64,000 bases of DNA from Rhodospirillales bacterium (lineage in GTDB: Bacteria > Pseudomonadota > Alphaproteobacteria > Rhodospirillales > Shumkoniaceae). The stretch is taken from positions 1-64,000 of the forward strand of contig JACZKS010000035.1 of NCBI GenBank assembly GCA_014859895.1, written 5' to 3'. The notes beneath the pieces were generated by a model, which was not told where the DNA came from, ran no database searches, and worked only from the letters and a program-made list of their open reading frames with translations. The translations under genes were made by a program, and so were the position numbers. This document shows positions 1 through 7,730 of this stretch, in pieces (position 1 is the stretch's first letter; each line of letters opens with the position of its first letter).

Positions 1-347
1 AGACCCCTCCGGATCGCTGTCCACTTCGCTTTTCAGCACAGTTACCCGTTCGCGCGCCGCCGCCTCGATCCGCTCCAGTGTCACCGCCCGCCGGAACTTG
101 CTCCGTCCGGCGTTCGCCTTCACCTTCGTGCCGTCGATGGCAACTTCCTCATGCGCGGATCGGCCGGCGAGCGACCGGGGCCACCCTCCTGCGCCCGGAT
201 CCCGGCATACAAGTCCCCAAGATCCAGGGCTTTAACGAACGCCCAAACCACCCGCGCCCGATGATCCCCGGGAATCTGGCTGTCCAGATCAACCATATCC
301 CAGCGAAGCTGTGAGCGATCCGCCTGACGATACCGAACCTGCGACAT
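1..347 (-). pseudogene. Degenerate DDE transposase remnant (IS1182/IS5-like), runs off left edge
   Basis: The reading frame starts at 347 behind a good AGGAGG (354-359). Its first roughly 65 residues (RYRQADRSQLRWDMVDLDSQ and on) read like the N-terminus of IS1182/IS5-type transposases. This frame then stops at about 120. A second frame beginning near 155 carries the family's central motif EEVAIDGTKVKANAG and stays open to the window edge. The joint therefore skips the roughly 100 residues normally lying between these parts and shifts frame, so the gene cannot make a working transposase. Terminal inverted repeats were not identified. The family assignment is from motif memory; the broken structure is seen directly. 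Confidence 0.75.
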
Positions 348-512
348 CGGAAACCTCCTGATCCTCATACAGAATCACAAGTCAGCCGGCGATGCCATTT
401 CCTTCACAGGCTCGGAAGCGGGAATCCAGGGCAACCGCTCCGTCACTCGCCCTGGCCCCCCCGCGTTCGCGGGGTGACGATGAAGAATGATCCCGCCTGA
501 GCGGAAAATACC

Positions 513-1403
513 CTAGCGGCCGGCCAGCAGCTTGATCAGGGCCGAGGAATCCCAGCGGCCGCCGCCCTGGGCCTGAAGACGCGCGTAGAATTGTTCGATC
601 ATGGCGGTGGTGGGCAGGCTGGCGCCGTTGCCCCTCGCCTCGTCGATAACGATGCCCAGGTCCTTGCGCATCCAATCGACCGCGAAGCCGAAATCGAATT
701 CGTCCTTGGCCATGGTCAGGGCGCGGTTTTCCATCTGCCAGGACTGCGCCGCTCCCTTCGAAATGACGTCGATGACGCGCCCCACGTCGAGGCCGGCCGT
801 TTTCGCGAAATGCACCGCTTCGGCCAATCCCTGGATGACCCCGACGACGGCGATCTGGTTGACCATCTTGGTCAGTTGGCCGGCCCCGGCCGGGCCCATC
901 AGGGTAACGGCGCGGCCATAGGCGCGCATCACCGTCTCGGCCTTGGCAAAGGCCGCCTCCTCGCCTCCCACCATGATGGTCAGCGTCCCCTTCTCGGCCC
1001 CCGCCTGCCCGCCCGAGATCGGGGCGTCGAGGAAGGCAACGCCGCGTCGCGCCCGCGCCGCCGCGTCAAGCTCGCGCGCGACGTCGGCCGATACCGTGCT
1101 GTGATCGGCGTAAACGGCCCCCTCGCCCAACCCGGCCAACACCCCCTCCTCGCCCAGGGCGACGCCGCGGAGATCGTCGTCATTGCCGACGCAGGTGAAG
1201 ACAAACTGGGCACCGCTGGCGGCCGCCTTCGGCGTGGCGGCCGTATCGCCGCCATATTCCTCGGCCCAACGCTTGGCCTTGGCCGCCGTGCGGTTGTAGA
1301 CCGTTACTTGGTATCCGGCCTTCGCCAGGTGCCCGGCCATCGGATAGCCCATGTTGCCGAGACCGATGAACGCCGCCCTGCCCTTGCCTGCCGTTGCCGT
1401 CAT
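513..1403 (-). CDS. NAD(P)-dependent beta-hydroxyacid dehydrogenase (3-hydroxyisobutyrate dehydrogenase / tartronate-semialdehyde reductase family)
   Basis: A 296-residue cytosolic oxidoreductase of normal family length. Residues 14-19 (GLGNMG) form the Rossmann dinucleotide loop. The substrate-binding signature DAPISGGQAGAEKGTL lies near residues 120-135, and the catalytic lysine region GAGQLTKMVNQ near 170-180. The start has AGGAAGG about nine bases upstream. It lies 48 bp downstream of the inositol-phosphatase-like gene on the same strand, so the two may be cotranscribed. The family reduces or oxidises small beta-hydroxyacids; the exact substrate (3-hydroxyisobutyrate, tartronate semialdehyde, succinic semialdehyde) cannot be told from sequence. 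Confidence 0.9.
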   Translation of the reverse strand: MTATAGKGRAAFIGLGNMGYPMAGHLAKAGYQVTVYNRTAAKAKRWAEEYGGDTAATPKAAASGAQFVFTCVGNDDDLRGVALGEEGVLAGLGEGAVYADHSTVSADVARELDAAARARRGVAFLDAPISGGQAGAEKGTLTIMVGGEEAAFAKAETVMRAYGRAVTLMGPAGAGQLTKMVNQIAVVGVIQGLAEAVHFAKTAGLDVGRVIDVISKGAAQSWQMENRALTMAKDEFDFGFAVDWMRKDLGIVIDEARGNGASLPTTAMIEQFYARLQAQGGGRWDSSALIKLLAGR

Positions 1404-1451
1404 TTCCGATTGCCTTCCTTCCTCGTTCCGAAATCCTTGTCCCGACCGCCC

Positions 1452-2306
1452 CTAGGCCGATGGGATCAGCAGGCCGGCCAGAGCCTCCCACATCGCCGCG
1501 TCGGCCGCCACCAGCAGCGAGCCCTCGACGATGCCCGCCCTCGGGCTATAGGGCCGTCCCGCCTCGTCGACGGCGGAAAAACCGCCGGCCTCGCGGTGCA
1601 GCAGCACGCCGGCGGCATGGTCCCAAGGCTTGAGGCGCCGCCCGTAGCGGGCGAAATCGAGGCTGCCCTGCGCCATGTCCATGTATTCGCGGCCGGCACA
1701 GCGGTACTGCAGCAAGTGGCCGGGCACGTCGATCCCCTCGGCGGCGCCCCGGTCGGCCACCCGCTTGCGCACCCGGCTGGGCGCCGAACCGGTGGTTTCA
1801 GAGAGCCGCTTGGCCGGGGCGACCGACAGGCGGACGCCATCGCGCCACGCCCCCTCGCCCACCGCGCCATATACGGTGACGTCGTGGACCGGGTCGTGGA
1901 TCCAGCCGGCCACCGTCTCGCCGCCCTCGACGTAGGCGACGATCATGGCGAAGCACTCCCGCCCGGCCGCGAAGTTGCCGGTGCCGTCGACGGGGTCGAC
2001 CACCCACACCGGCGCCGACCCGGCCAGCAAGTCGAGGACGCCCGGATCGGCGTCCACCCCCTCCTCGCCAACCACCACGCTACCAGGAACCAGCGCCATG
2101 AGCGCGGCGGTGAGCCGGCGTTCGGAGGCGACATCGGCGACCGTCACCAAGTCGCCCGGCCCCTTCTCGCGCACGTCGCCGGCGGCGAGACAGCGGAACC
2201 GCGGCATGACCTCGATGGCGGCGGTTTCGCGCAGGATGGCGGTGACGGCGGCGAAATCGGGATGGCGGCACCCCGAGCGGCTGAACGCATCTACCAATTG
2301 ATTCAA
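1452..2306 (-). CDS. Inositol monophosphatase family protein
   Basis: About 284 residues. The Mg2+-phosphatase fold signatures are present in order: GEEG, WVVDPVDGTGNF (the DPhiDGT metal site) and KPWDHAAGVLL (the C-terminal WD metal site). The family dephosphorylates inositol phosphate, histidinol phosphate or 3'-phosphoadenosine phosphate; the substrate here is undetermined. The frame stays open far upstream, but homology begins only around 2280-2306. I chose TTG at 2306 because AGGAA sits seven bases before it; TTG at 2297 is the alternative. It is separated from the upstream carrier gene by a terminator-like hairpin. Confidence 0.8.
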   Translation of the reverse strand: MNQLVDAFSRSGCRHPDFAAVTAILRETAAIEVMPRFRCLAAGDVREKGPGDLVTVADVASERRLTAALMALVPGSVVVGEEGVDADPGVLDLLAGSAPVWVVDPVDGTGNFAAGRECFAMIVAYVEGGETVAGWIHDPVHDVTVYGAVGEGAWRDGVRLSVAPAKRLSETTGSAPSRVRKRVADRGAAEGIDVPGHLLQYRCAGREYMDMAQGSLDFARYGRRLKPWDHAAGVLLHREAGGFSAVDEAGRPYSPRAGIVEGSLLVAADAAMWEALAGLLIPSA

Positions 2307-2421
2307 CTGATGTTTCCTGTCCGTTCCAACGGCGCGTCGGCCCAACCCGCCGCGCGCCCAAATGTAGGGCCTCGCGAAGGCCTTGCCAATGAAAGCTGTC
2401 CAAACGGAAAGGCGCGGAACG

Positions 2422-2453
2422 AAAAAAGGAGCCGGGATCGCGATGAACCCGGC
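2422..2453 (-). terminator. Rho-independent terminator after the DcuC-type carrier gene
   Basis: On the minus strand a GCCGGG/CCCGGC stem (2431-2436 with 2448-2453) is followed after three bases by six T. It sits 20 bp beyond the stop of the carrier gene and should separate it from the phosphatase gene. Confidence 0.7.
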
Positions 2454-2473
2454 CCCCCCTTGTGAACAATCGG

Positions 2474-3847
2474 TCAGACGAAAATGACGCTGTAAAGCAG
2501 TGTGGCGATGAGTCCGCCGCCGAGCGGGATTACCGTTCGCCGGACGATCTCGAAGGGCGAACACTGCCCGGCATCGCTGACCGCGATGATGACACCGGCC
2601 ACCGGCGACATCGAACGCGCCAGACCGGCGACCAGCTGCATGGGCAGCAGCATGGTGACCGCCCCCACTCCGAACTTCGCCGCGATGGCCGGCGTCAAGC
2701 TGGCGAACGAGAAGAACGCGGCGACCCCCGAGCCGGTGATGATGGCGGTGGCCGAGACCATGGCGCACATCAGAAGGGTCATCACGGTAATGCCCAGCCC
2801 GCCGTCGTGAACCGCCGAAATCATGAAGTCGACCGCACCGATGACCTTGAGGCCGGCGGCGAATGTTTCTGCGCAGATGATCAGCGTCACGATCCGCCCG
2901 AACATCCGCCCCATCCCATCGAAGAAGGCCATCATGCCCTTGAGCACTTCGCGCATGTCGCGGGTTCTTACGGACTCGCACAACAATGCCAGCAGCATGC
3001 CGATGATCATTGCGGTCACCACGTCCATCTTGATGCCGTCCACCAGCAGCTTGCTGAAGACCAGGATCAGGGTGAGCGGTACCATCGGCAGGATCGAGTA
3101 AATGGCGGGTACCTTTTTGTGCTGACCGGTGGCCGACGTTTCGCCGGCGGCCTCCATGGCCACGACGTGCCCATCCTTGCGGTCGAAATAGCGGGCGGTC
3201 AGATAGGTCAGGACCGAGATGACGAGAATGGTCACCACCGCCACCGGGACTTGGTAATGGACGAAGTAGATGGCCGGATCGAGGCCTGCCGTCTTTGCGG
3301 CCAGGTTGGCGGTACCGGAGGCCGGGCCGAGGTCGAGCACGGCGGTGGTGCCGATCATCGCCGCCGCCGCCGCCCGGCTGACACCAAGCCGAACGAGGGT
3401 CGGATAGAACGTGACCAGCAGCAACATGGCAAGCCCGGCTGCACTGGGAATGAAGATGTTGAGGACCTGCCCCACCGCATAGCCCAGCGCCAGAACCACA
3501 TAGGGCGCCTTGAGAAGCCTGAGGGGTCCGATGCACACCTCGACCATGGCGTCGGTGGCTCCGATGTGGTCCATGTATTTGGCGAAGCCGCCGGCCGCCA
3601 TGATGATCATGCCGATGCCGGCCGCCTGTACGCCCATCGATTCCTTGACGTAATTGAAGACGTCGAAGCCGACCCAGCCGGTCGACTTGGTCTTGCCATA
3701 AAGGATCGACGTTTCGGGGAACAGGACGGCCGTTGCGGCCAGCAAAAACAGCCCGGCGATCAGCAACACCGCGTGGGGCTGGTACTTCTTGACGATCAGC
3801 CATGCGACGATGACCGTGACGGCCACAGCGATCAGGAACCCTGTCAT
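2474..3847 (-). CDS. dcuC: DcuC-family C4-dicarboxylate transporter
   Basis: A 457-residue polytopic membrane protein, close to the 461 residues of E. coli DcuC. The family signature regions are visible: GFAKYMDHIGATDAMV near residue 95, SRAAAAAMIGTTA near 160, a TGSGVAAFFSFA loop near 370 and ARSMSPVAGVIIAVS near 410. The family exchanges or takes up C4-dicarboxylates across the inner membrane. The start at 3847 is preceded by AGGAGG with ideal spacing; an upstream in-frame start at 3904 has no such site. The hydrolase gene lies 86 bp upstream on the same strand, with a divergent LysR gene beyond, suggesting one substrate-induced unit. A related carboxylate is possible as substrate. Confidence 0.85.
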   Translation of the reverse strand: MTGFLIAVAVTVIVAWLIVKKYQPHAVLLIAGLFLLAATAVLFPETSILYGKTKSTGWVGFDVFNYVKESMGVQAAGIGMIIMAAGGFAKYMDHIGATDAMVEVCIGPLRLLKAPYVVLALGYAVGQVLNIFIPSAAGLAMLLLVTFYPTLVRLGVSRAAAAAMIGTTAVLDLGPASGTANLAAKTAGLDPAIYFVHYQVPVAVVTILVISVLTYLTARYFDRKDGHVVAMEAAGETSATGQHKKVPAIYSILPMVPLTLILVFSKLLVDGIKMDVVTAMIIGMLLALLCESVRTRDMREVLKGMMAFFDGMGRMFGRIVTLIICAETFAAGLKVIGAVDFMISAVHDGGLGITVMTLLMCAMVSATAIITGSGVAAFFSFASLTPAIAAKFGVGAVTMLLPMQLVAGLARSMSPVAGVIIAVSDAGQCSPFEIVRRTVIPLGGGLIATLLYSVIFV

Positions 3848-3933
3848 GTCTACCTCCTGCTGGAATTGTTGTTCTTGTTTTTCGTGGCGTTTGCGAACCT
3901 TCAAAAGTCGTTGGCCGGCTGTCGGCCGTCCGA

Positions 3934-4755
3934 TCAGCCGGGGCTCAGGAATTCGTCGAGAATGGCGTTGTAGGAGGCGGGATTTTCCAGGTAGGGCGCA
4001 TGTCCGGCGCCCGGCATCTCGATGTGCCGCGCCTGCGGCGTCAGGGCGTGAAGCTCGTCGCGCAGGCTGGGCTTGACGACCGGATCGCGCTCGCCGGTGA
4101 TTACCAGAACCGGCATCTTCAAGCGGGGCAGAACGGATCGGTTGTCGGCCAACTGCAACATCCGTGTGGAGGAGCGGATGGCCTCGGGCCGCGCCTCGGC
4201 GGCAATCAGGGCGGCCACGTCCATCGCCTCCTCGTCGGCGAAGCCGGCCGGGAACAGCCCGCGGGCCCGGATACGGCCGTATTCGGCGGCGCCGACGCTC
4301 GCCAGTTCCCGCACCCGCTGCTCAACGCGCGGCTGTATCGGGCTGTCCGCAGGGTCTCCGTAGCCGGGGTGGGAACACGACAGGACCAGCCGCGCCACCC
4401 TGCCGGGATGCCCGCTTGCCAGGCGCGCCGCCACCACGCCGCCCATCGAATGACCGACCACGGCCGCCGAGCTGCAATCCAGGTGGTCCAACAGTTCGCA
4501 TAGGACGTCCGCAAAAACCTCGACGTCCGGCTCTACGGCGTCGGAAACGCCGAAGCCGGGCGCGTCCCAGGCGACGATGCGATAACGTGCCGAAAGCGCC
4601 GGAAATTGGCGTACCCAACTCAGCGAGTTGCCCGCCAGCCCGTGCAGGAACACCACGGCCGGCCCCTGCCCGGCGGTTCGGTAGGAAAGCGCCCCGCGCG
4701 AGAGCGCGGCAACCCGTCGAGGGGGACAGGCCTTCAAGATGTCTTCCGTCGTCAT
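3934..4755 (-). CDS. Alpha/beta-fold hydrolase
   Basis: About 273 residues. Features seen: oxyanion-side HG motif (VVFLHGLAGNSLSW), nucleophile elbow GHSMGG, acidic residue in GERDPVVKP and histidine in GAGHAPYLENP, so the catalytic triad is complete. No signal peptide is apparent, so it is probably cytosolic. ATG at 4755 has GGGGA eight bases upstream and matches the point where homology begins; ATG at 4770 and GTG at 4773 are alternatives. It probably hydrolyses an ester, enol-lactone or C-C bond in the pathway fed by the downstream DcuC-type carrier and controlled by the divergent LysR gene. The specific substrate is unknown. Confidence 0.85.
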   Translation of the reverse strand: MTTEDILKACPPRRVAALSRGALSYRTAGQGPAVVFLHGLAGNSLSWVRQFPALSARYRIVAWDAPGFGVSDAVEPDVEVFADVLCELLDHLDCSSAAVVGHSMGGVVAARLASGHPGRVARLVLSCSHPGYGDPADSPIQPRVEQRVRELASVGAAEYGRIRARGLFPAGFADEEAMDVAALIAAEARPEAIRSSTRMLQLADNRSVLPRLKMPVLVITGERDPVVKPSLRDELHALTPQARHIEMPGAGHAPYLENPASYNAILDEFLSPG

Positions 4756-4874
4756 CGGTCTCGTCCCCATCACGTCGCGCCACGACTCCTTCTATCCTCA
4801 ATCAATGAATCCATAAATTGCATTGTTATTATTACTTGATAGAATTTACTTATTGATCTTGAGGGAAGCGAGCG

Positions 4875-5819
4875 ATGAACATCAAGGCCCTGCGCGCCTT
4901 CCGCGCGATCGTCGCCGAGGGATCGGTGGTTGGCGCCTCGCGCGTCATGAACCTCAGCCAGCCAGCGGTCAGCCGCCTGCTGGCCTTGCTTGAGGCGGAG
5001 CTTCGGTTGCCCCTTTTTCATCGGGTGAGGCGGCGCATGATCCTGACCGAGGAGGGCCGCGCCTTCGTGCGCGAGGCCGGGCGCATCCTTGCCAACCTCG
5101 ATGAAATCCCGCGTATCGCCGACGAGATCCGCTCCAGCCGGGTCAAGCGCCTGCGCGTGGTAAGCATGCCGCGCGCCGCGCTGAGCGTCGTCTGTCCGGC
5201 CGTCGCCAGCCTCGCCCGCGAGCATCCCGACGTGGAGATCTCCCTCGACCTGCGGACGCGGCGGGACCTCGAACTGTGGATCGGCGGCAAGGAGTATGAC
5301 ATCGGCTTCGGCAACGTGCCGGTGCTCCATTCCTCCGTGCGCTCCATCCCCCTGGTGCGGGTCCGTTTGGAGTTGCTGCTGCCGGTCGGCCATTCCCTTT
5401 GCCGCCGCGAGCGGCTGACGGTCGAGGACTTGGCCGGCGAAGCGGTGATCGCCCAATTCCCCGGCCTGCTGCTGCGCAAACAGATGGACGAGCTGTTCCA
5501 CGCCAGCGAGATGCACATTTCCTACCGCTTGCAGACCTCGTCGTCGCAGATGGCCAGCCACCTGGTCGCCAACGGCGCCGGGGTGACGATCATCGACCGC
5601 CTGAGCGCCGCCACCCTCGATCCGCGGGAGGTGGTCTTAAGGCCACTCGATCCGGAACGCTGGGTGTCGTTCGGCGTCATCCTGCCCAAGAACGACGAAA
5701 CCGAGCCCCTGACCGAGATGATGATCGAGTACTTGCGTCGCGAAATCGACGATCAACTGGTACCTGGCATCGTGGAACGGCCGCGCGATCCCCGCTCCGT
5801 GGCCGCTGGCAAGGATTAG
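4875..5819 (+). CDS. LysR-family transcriptional regulator
   Basis: 314 residues. An N-terminal winged helix-turn-helix (residues 1-60, with ASRVMNLSQPAVSRLLALLE) is followed by a periplasmic-binding-like effector domain. GAGGGAAG precedes the ATG. It diverges from the hydrolase/DcuC pair across an AT-rich 119-bp spacer (4756-4874), the usual arrangement for a LysR regulator that controls its divergent neighbour in response to that pathway's substrate. That target is inference. No convincing T-N11-A operator could be singled out by eye. Confidence 0.92.
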   Translation: MNIKALRAFRAIVAEGSVVGASRVMNLSQPAVSRLLALLEAELRLPLFHRVRRRMILTEEGRAFVREAGRILANLDEIPRIADEIRSSRVKRLRVVSMPRAALSVVCPAVASLAREHPDVEISLDLRTRRDLELWIGGKEYDIGFGNVPVLHSSVRSIPLVRVRLELLLPVGHSLCRRERLTVEDLAGEAVIAQFPGLLLRKQMDELFHASEMHISYRLQTSSSQMASHLVANGAGVTIIDRLSAATLDPREVVLRPLDPERWVSFGVILPKNDETEPLTEMMIEYLRREIDDQLVPGIVERPRDPRSVAAGKD

Positions 5820-5841
5820 GCCCCGGGGGCTCGGTGGTGCC

Positions 5842-5873
5842 AAAAAAAAGCCTCCCGGAATGCCGGGAGGCCT
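5842..5873. terminator. Bidirectional Rho-independent terminator
   Basis: A perfect nine-base stem (5850-5858 with 5863-5871, loop AATG) is flanked by eight A on the left and CTTT on the right. It therefore works best on the minus strand, ending the cold-shock transcript, and may also end the LysR gene. Confidence 0.85.
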
Positions 5874-5900
5874 TTCGTCGAATTCGGGATTGTCGTCTCC

Positions 5901-6110
5901 CTATTCGATCACCTTGAGATTGTCCGCCGCCGCGCGACCGTCGCGACCGGGAACCAACTCGTATTCGACCTTCTGTCCTTCGAACAGGCCGGTTAGACCG
6001 GCTTTCTCTACGGCCGAAATGTGAACGAACGCATCACGCCCGCCGTCGTCGGGCTCGATGAAGCCAAACCCCTTGGTGGGATTGAACCATTTGACTGTAC
6101 CGGTAGTCAT
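5901..6110 (-). CDS. Cold-shock domain protein (CspA family)
   Basis: 69 residues, a single OB-fold cold-shock domain. RNP1 (KGFGFIEP) and RNP2 (DAFVHISAV) are both present. These proteins bind single-stranded RNA/DNA and melt structure in mRNA. GAGGAACAGT precedes the ATG at 6110; the open frame extends to 6191, but homology begins at MTTGTVKWF. It is monocistronic with a strong terminator directly downstream. Confidence 0.95.
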   Translation of the reverse strand: MTTGTVKWFNPTKGFGFIEPDDGGRDAFVHISAVEKAGLTGLFEGQKVEYELVPGRDGRAAADNLKVIE

Positions 6111-6399
6111 ACTGTTCCTCTTGTAAAATAGGCACACCCGCCATGCGGCATACATGAACGGGAAGCCGTCGAAAATGCCTTGGAGATCCACAAGCTTTTA
6201 GGCCGGCCCGCTTCTTTCATACGTCTAAAAACGGTAAATAACAAGCACTTGCAAGAGAACCTCCCCCATTTCCATACAACCGCGAGTCCACGCGACGGAC
6301 CCGCCTACCCGGCCGAGACCATGGCCCGGGTCTCTCCATGGTGCCGAAACTGGCGGAAAACCTGGTCTTTTGCCGTTTCCGTGGGCGAACGCCCGCCGG

Positions 6400-6669
6400 T
6401 CACGCCGAATAGACGTCGCGGTCCGACCGGTAGGTGTCGGCGAACAGGCCAAGCAGGTCGGCCGTCGCCGGATCGAACTCGGCCCGCTGCATGAGCGCGC
6501 GGGTCACGAAGACGGCGAAGGTGACCGCCTCGCCCTTGCCACGCAGACCGTAAGCAACGGCGATTTCGGTCAGATAGCGATGGACCAGCTTGCGGGCCAT
6601 CACGTTAAGCTGAGTCTTGACGTAGCGGTGCTTGTCGCGCCACTTGCGCTGCGACGCCGTTGTCACCAT
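6400..6669 (-). CDS. Small conserved hypothetical protein
   Basis: 89 residues, basic at the N-terminus (SQRKWRDKHRYVKTQLNVMARK), then mostly helical, with no signal peptide, membrane segment or known catalytic motif. I recall similar proteins in other alphaproteobacteria but no function. The start at 6669 is only 37 bp from the divergent start of the dmeF-type exporter, so the two promoters must overlap. It does not resemble RcnR/CsoR-type DmeR regulators, which usually accompany dmeF. A DNA- or RNA-binding role is possible from its charge but unproven. Confidence 0.7.
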   Translation of the reverse strand: MVTTASQRKWRDKHRYVKTQLNVMARKLVHRYLTEIAVAYGLRGKGEAVTFAVFVTRALMQRAEFDPATADLLGLFADTYRSDRDVYSA

Positions 6670-6706
6670 TGTCGGATTTCCCTTTGCCTTGTGGGGTCAA
6701 CCACGC

Positions 6707-7696
6707 ATGCATACCCACGATATCAGTTCCTGGAACCACGATCACGCCTTCGGACAGGATCGCGTGCGCATCGGCGAGCGCCGATCCAAGGTGGTCATCG
6801 CGCTCACCGCCGTCATGATGGTGGCGGAGATCGCCGCCGGCATCGCCTTCGGATCGATGGCGCTGCTGGCCGATGGGCTGCATATGGCCTCGCATGCGCT
6901 GGCCATCGGCATCACCGTGGTGGCCTACGTCTATGCCCGCCGCCACGCCTTCGATTCCCGTTTCAGCTTCGGTACCGGCAAGGTCAACGCCCTGGCCGGC
7001 TTCGGCAGCGCCGTCCTGCTGGTATGTTTCGCCGCCCTGATGGCGTGGGAAAGCAGCATCCGCCTGGTGAATCCGGTCGCCATCGCCTTCGATCAGGCCA
7101 TCCTGGTAGCCATCGCCGGACTTATCGTCAACGCGGCAAGCGCCGTCGTCCTCGGCCATGGGCACGATCATGGCGAAGCGCACGATGATGACGACCACCA
7201 TGACCATGACCACGAGCATACTCACGGCCATGCCCGTCACGACGACCACAACCTCAGGGCCGCCTATCTGCACGTCATTGCCGATGCCCTGACATCGGTG
7301 CTGGCCATTTTCGCCCTGGTCGCCGGCAAGTTCCTCGGCTTCGACTGGCTCGACCCCCTGATGGGCATTGCCGGCGCCATCCTCGTCGCCCGCTGGTCAT
7401 GGGGCTTGTTGCGCGACACCGCCCGCGTACTGCTCGACCGCCAGGCCCCCCGGGCGATGCGCAACCAAGTGCGTGCCGCCATCGAGGGAAGCGGCGACGA
7501 CGCCCGCCTGGCCGACCTCCACCTGTGGTCGATCGGCCCCGGCATCTATGCCGCCGCGCTGGCCGTCGTCGCCAGCGCGCCCGAGGCTCCCGATGCCTAC
7601 CGTCGGCGGCTGCCGGCGGGGCTGGGACTGGTTCACGTCACCGTCGAGGTGCAGCACTGCCCACACCACGAATCGGTGGATCACGGCATTCGGTGA
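6707..7696 (+). CDS. dmeF: Cation diffusion facilitator, DmeF-type Co2+/Ni2+ exporter
   Basis: 329 residues. The N-terminus HTHDISSWNHDH is typical of DmeF. Six predicted membrane segments are present, with metal-site HxxxD-like motifs in TM2 (LADGLHMASHA) and TM5 (HVIADALTSVLA). A very His/Asp-rich cytosolic loop lies between TM4 and TM5 (residues about 150-185), and RFSFGTGK follows TM2. DmeF proteins export cobalt and nickel in exchange for protons. ATG at 6707 was chosen because homology begins there; an upstream in-frame start at 6632 would overlap the divergent gene. No recognisable metal-responsive repressor gene is adjacent. Confidence 0.9.
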   Translation: MHTHDISSWNHDHAFGQDRVRIGERRSKVVIALTAVMMVAEIAAGIAFGSMALLADGLHMASHALAIGITVVAYVYARRHAFDSRFSFGTGKVNALAGFGSAVLLVCFAALMAWESSIRLVNPVAIAFDQAILVAIAGLIVNAASAVVLGHGHDHGEAHDDDDHHDHDHEHTHGHARHDDHNLRAAYLHVIADALTSVLAIFALVAGKFLGFDWLDPLMGIAGAILVARWSWGLLRDTARVLLDRQAPRAMRNQVRAAIEGSGDDARLADLHLWSIGPGIYAAALAVVASAPEAPDAYRRRLPAGLGLVHVTVEVQHCPHHESVDHGIR

Positions 7697-7719
7697 GAAG
7701 ACGGCATTCGGTGAGAAGG
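7684..7719. repeat. 18-bp tandem duplication at the dmeF stop codon
   Basis: Two adjacent 18-base copies (7684-7701 and 7702-7719) differ only in the last base. The first copy contains the dmeF stop codon. This looks like a recent slip or duplication. Confidence 0.9.
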
Positions 7720-7730
7720 ACGCCAAGCGT

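Noticed and set aside
591..2465. 624-codon plus-strand frame across the dehydrogenase and phosphatase genes
   Set aside because: Shadow frame opposite two well-supported genes; runs over their intergenic gap and has no recognisable domain.
2307..3803. Upstream extension of the inositol phosphatase to give a 783-residue protein
   Set aside because: The extra part is an out-of-frame reading of the DcuC-type gene; homology begins only near 2306.
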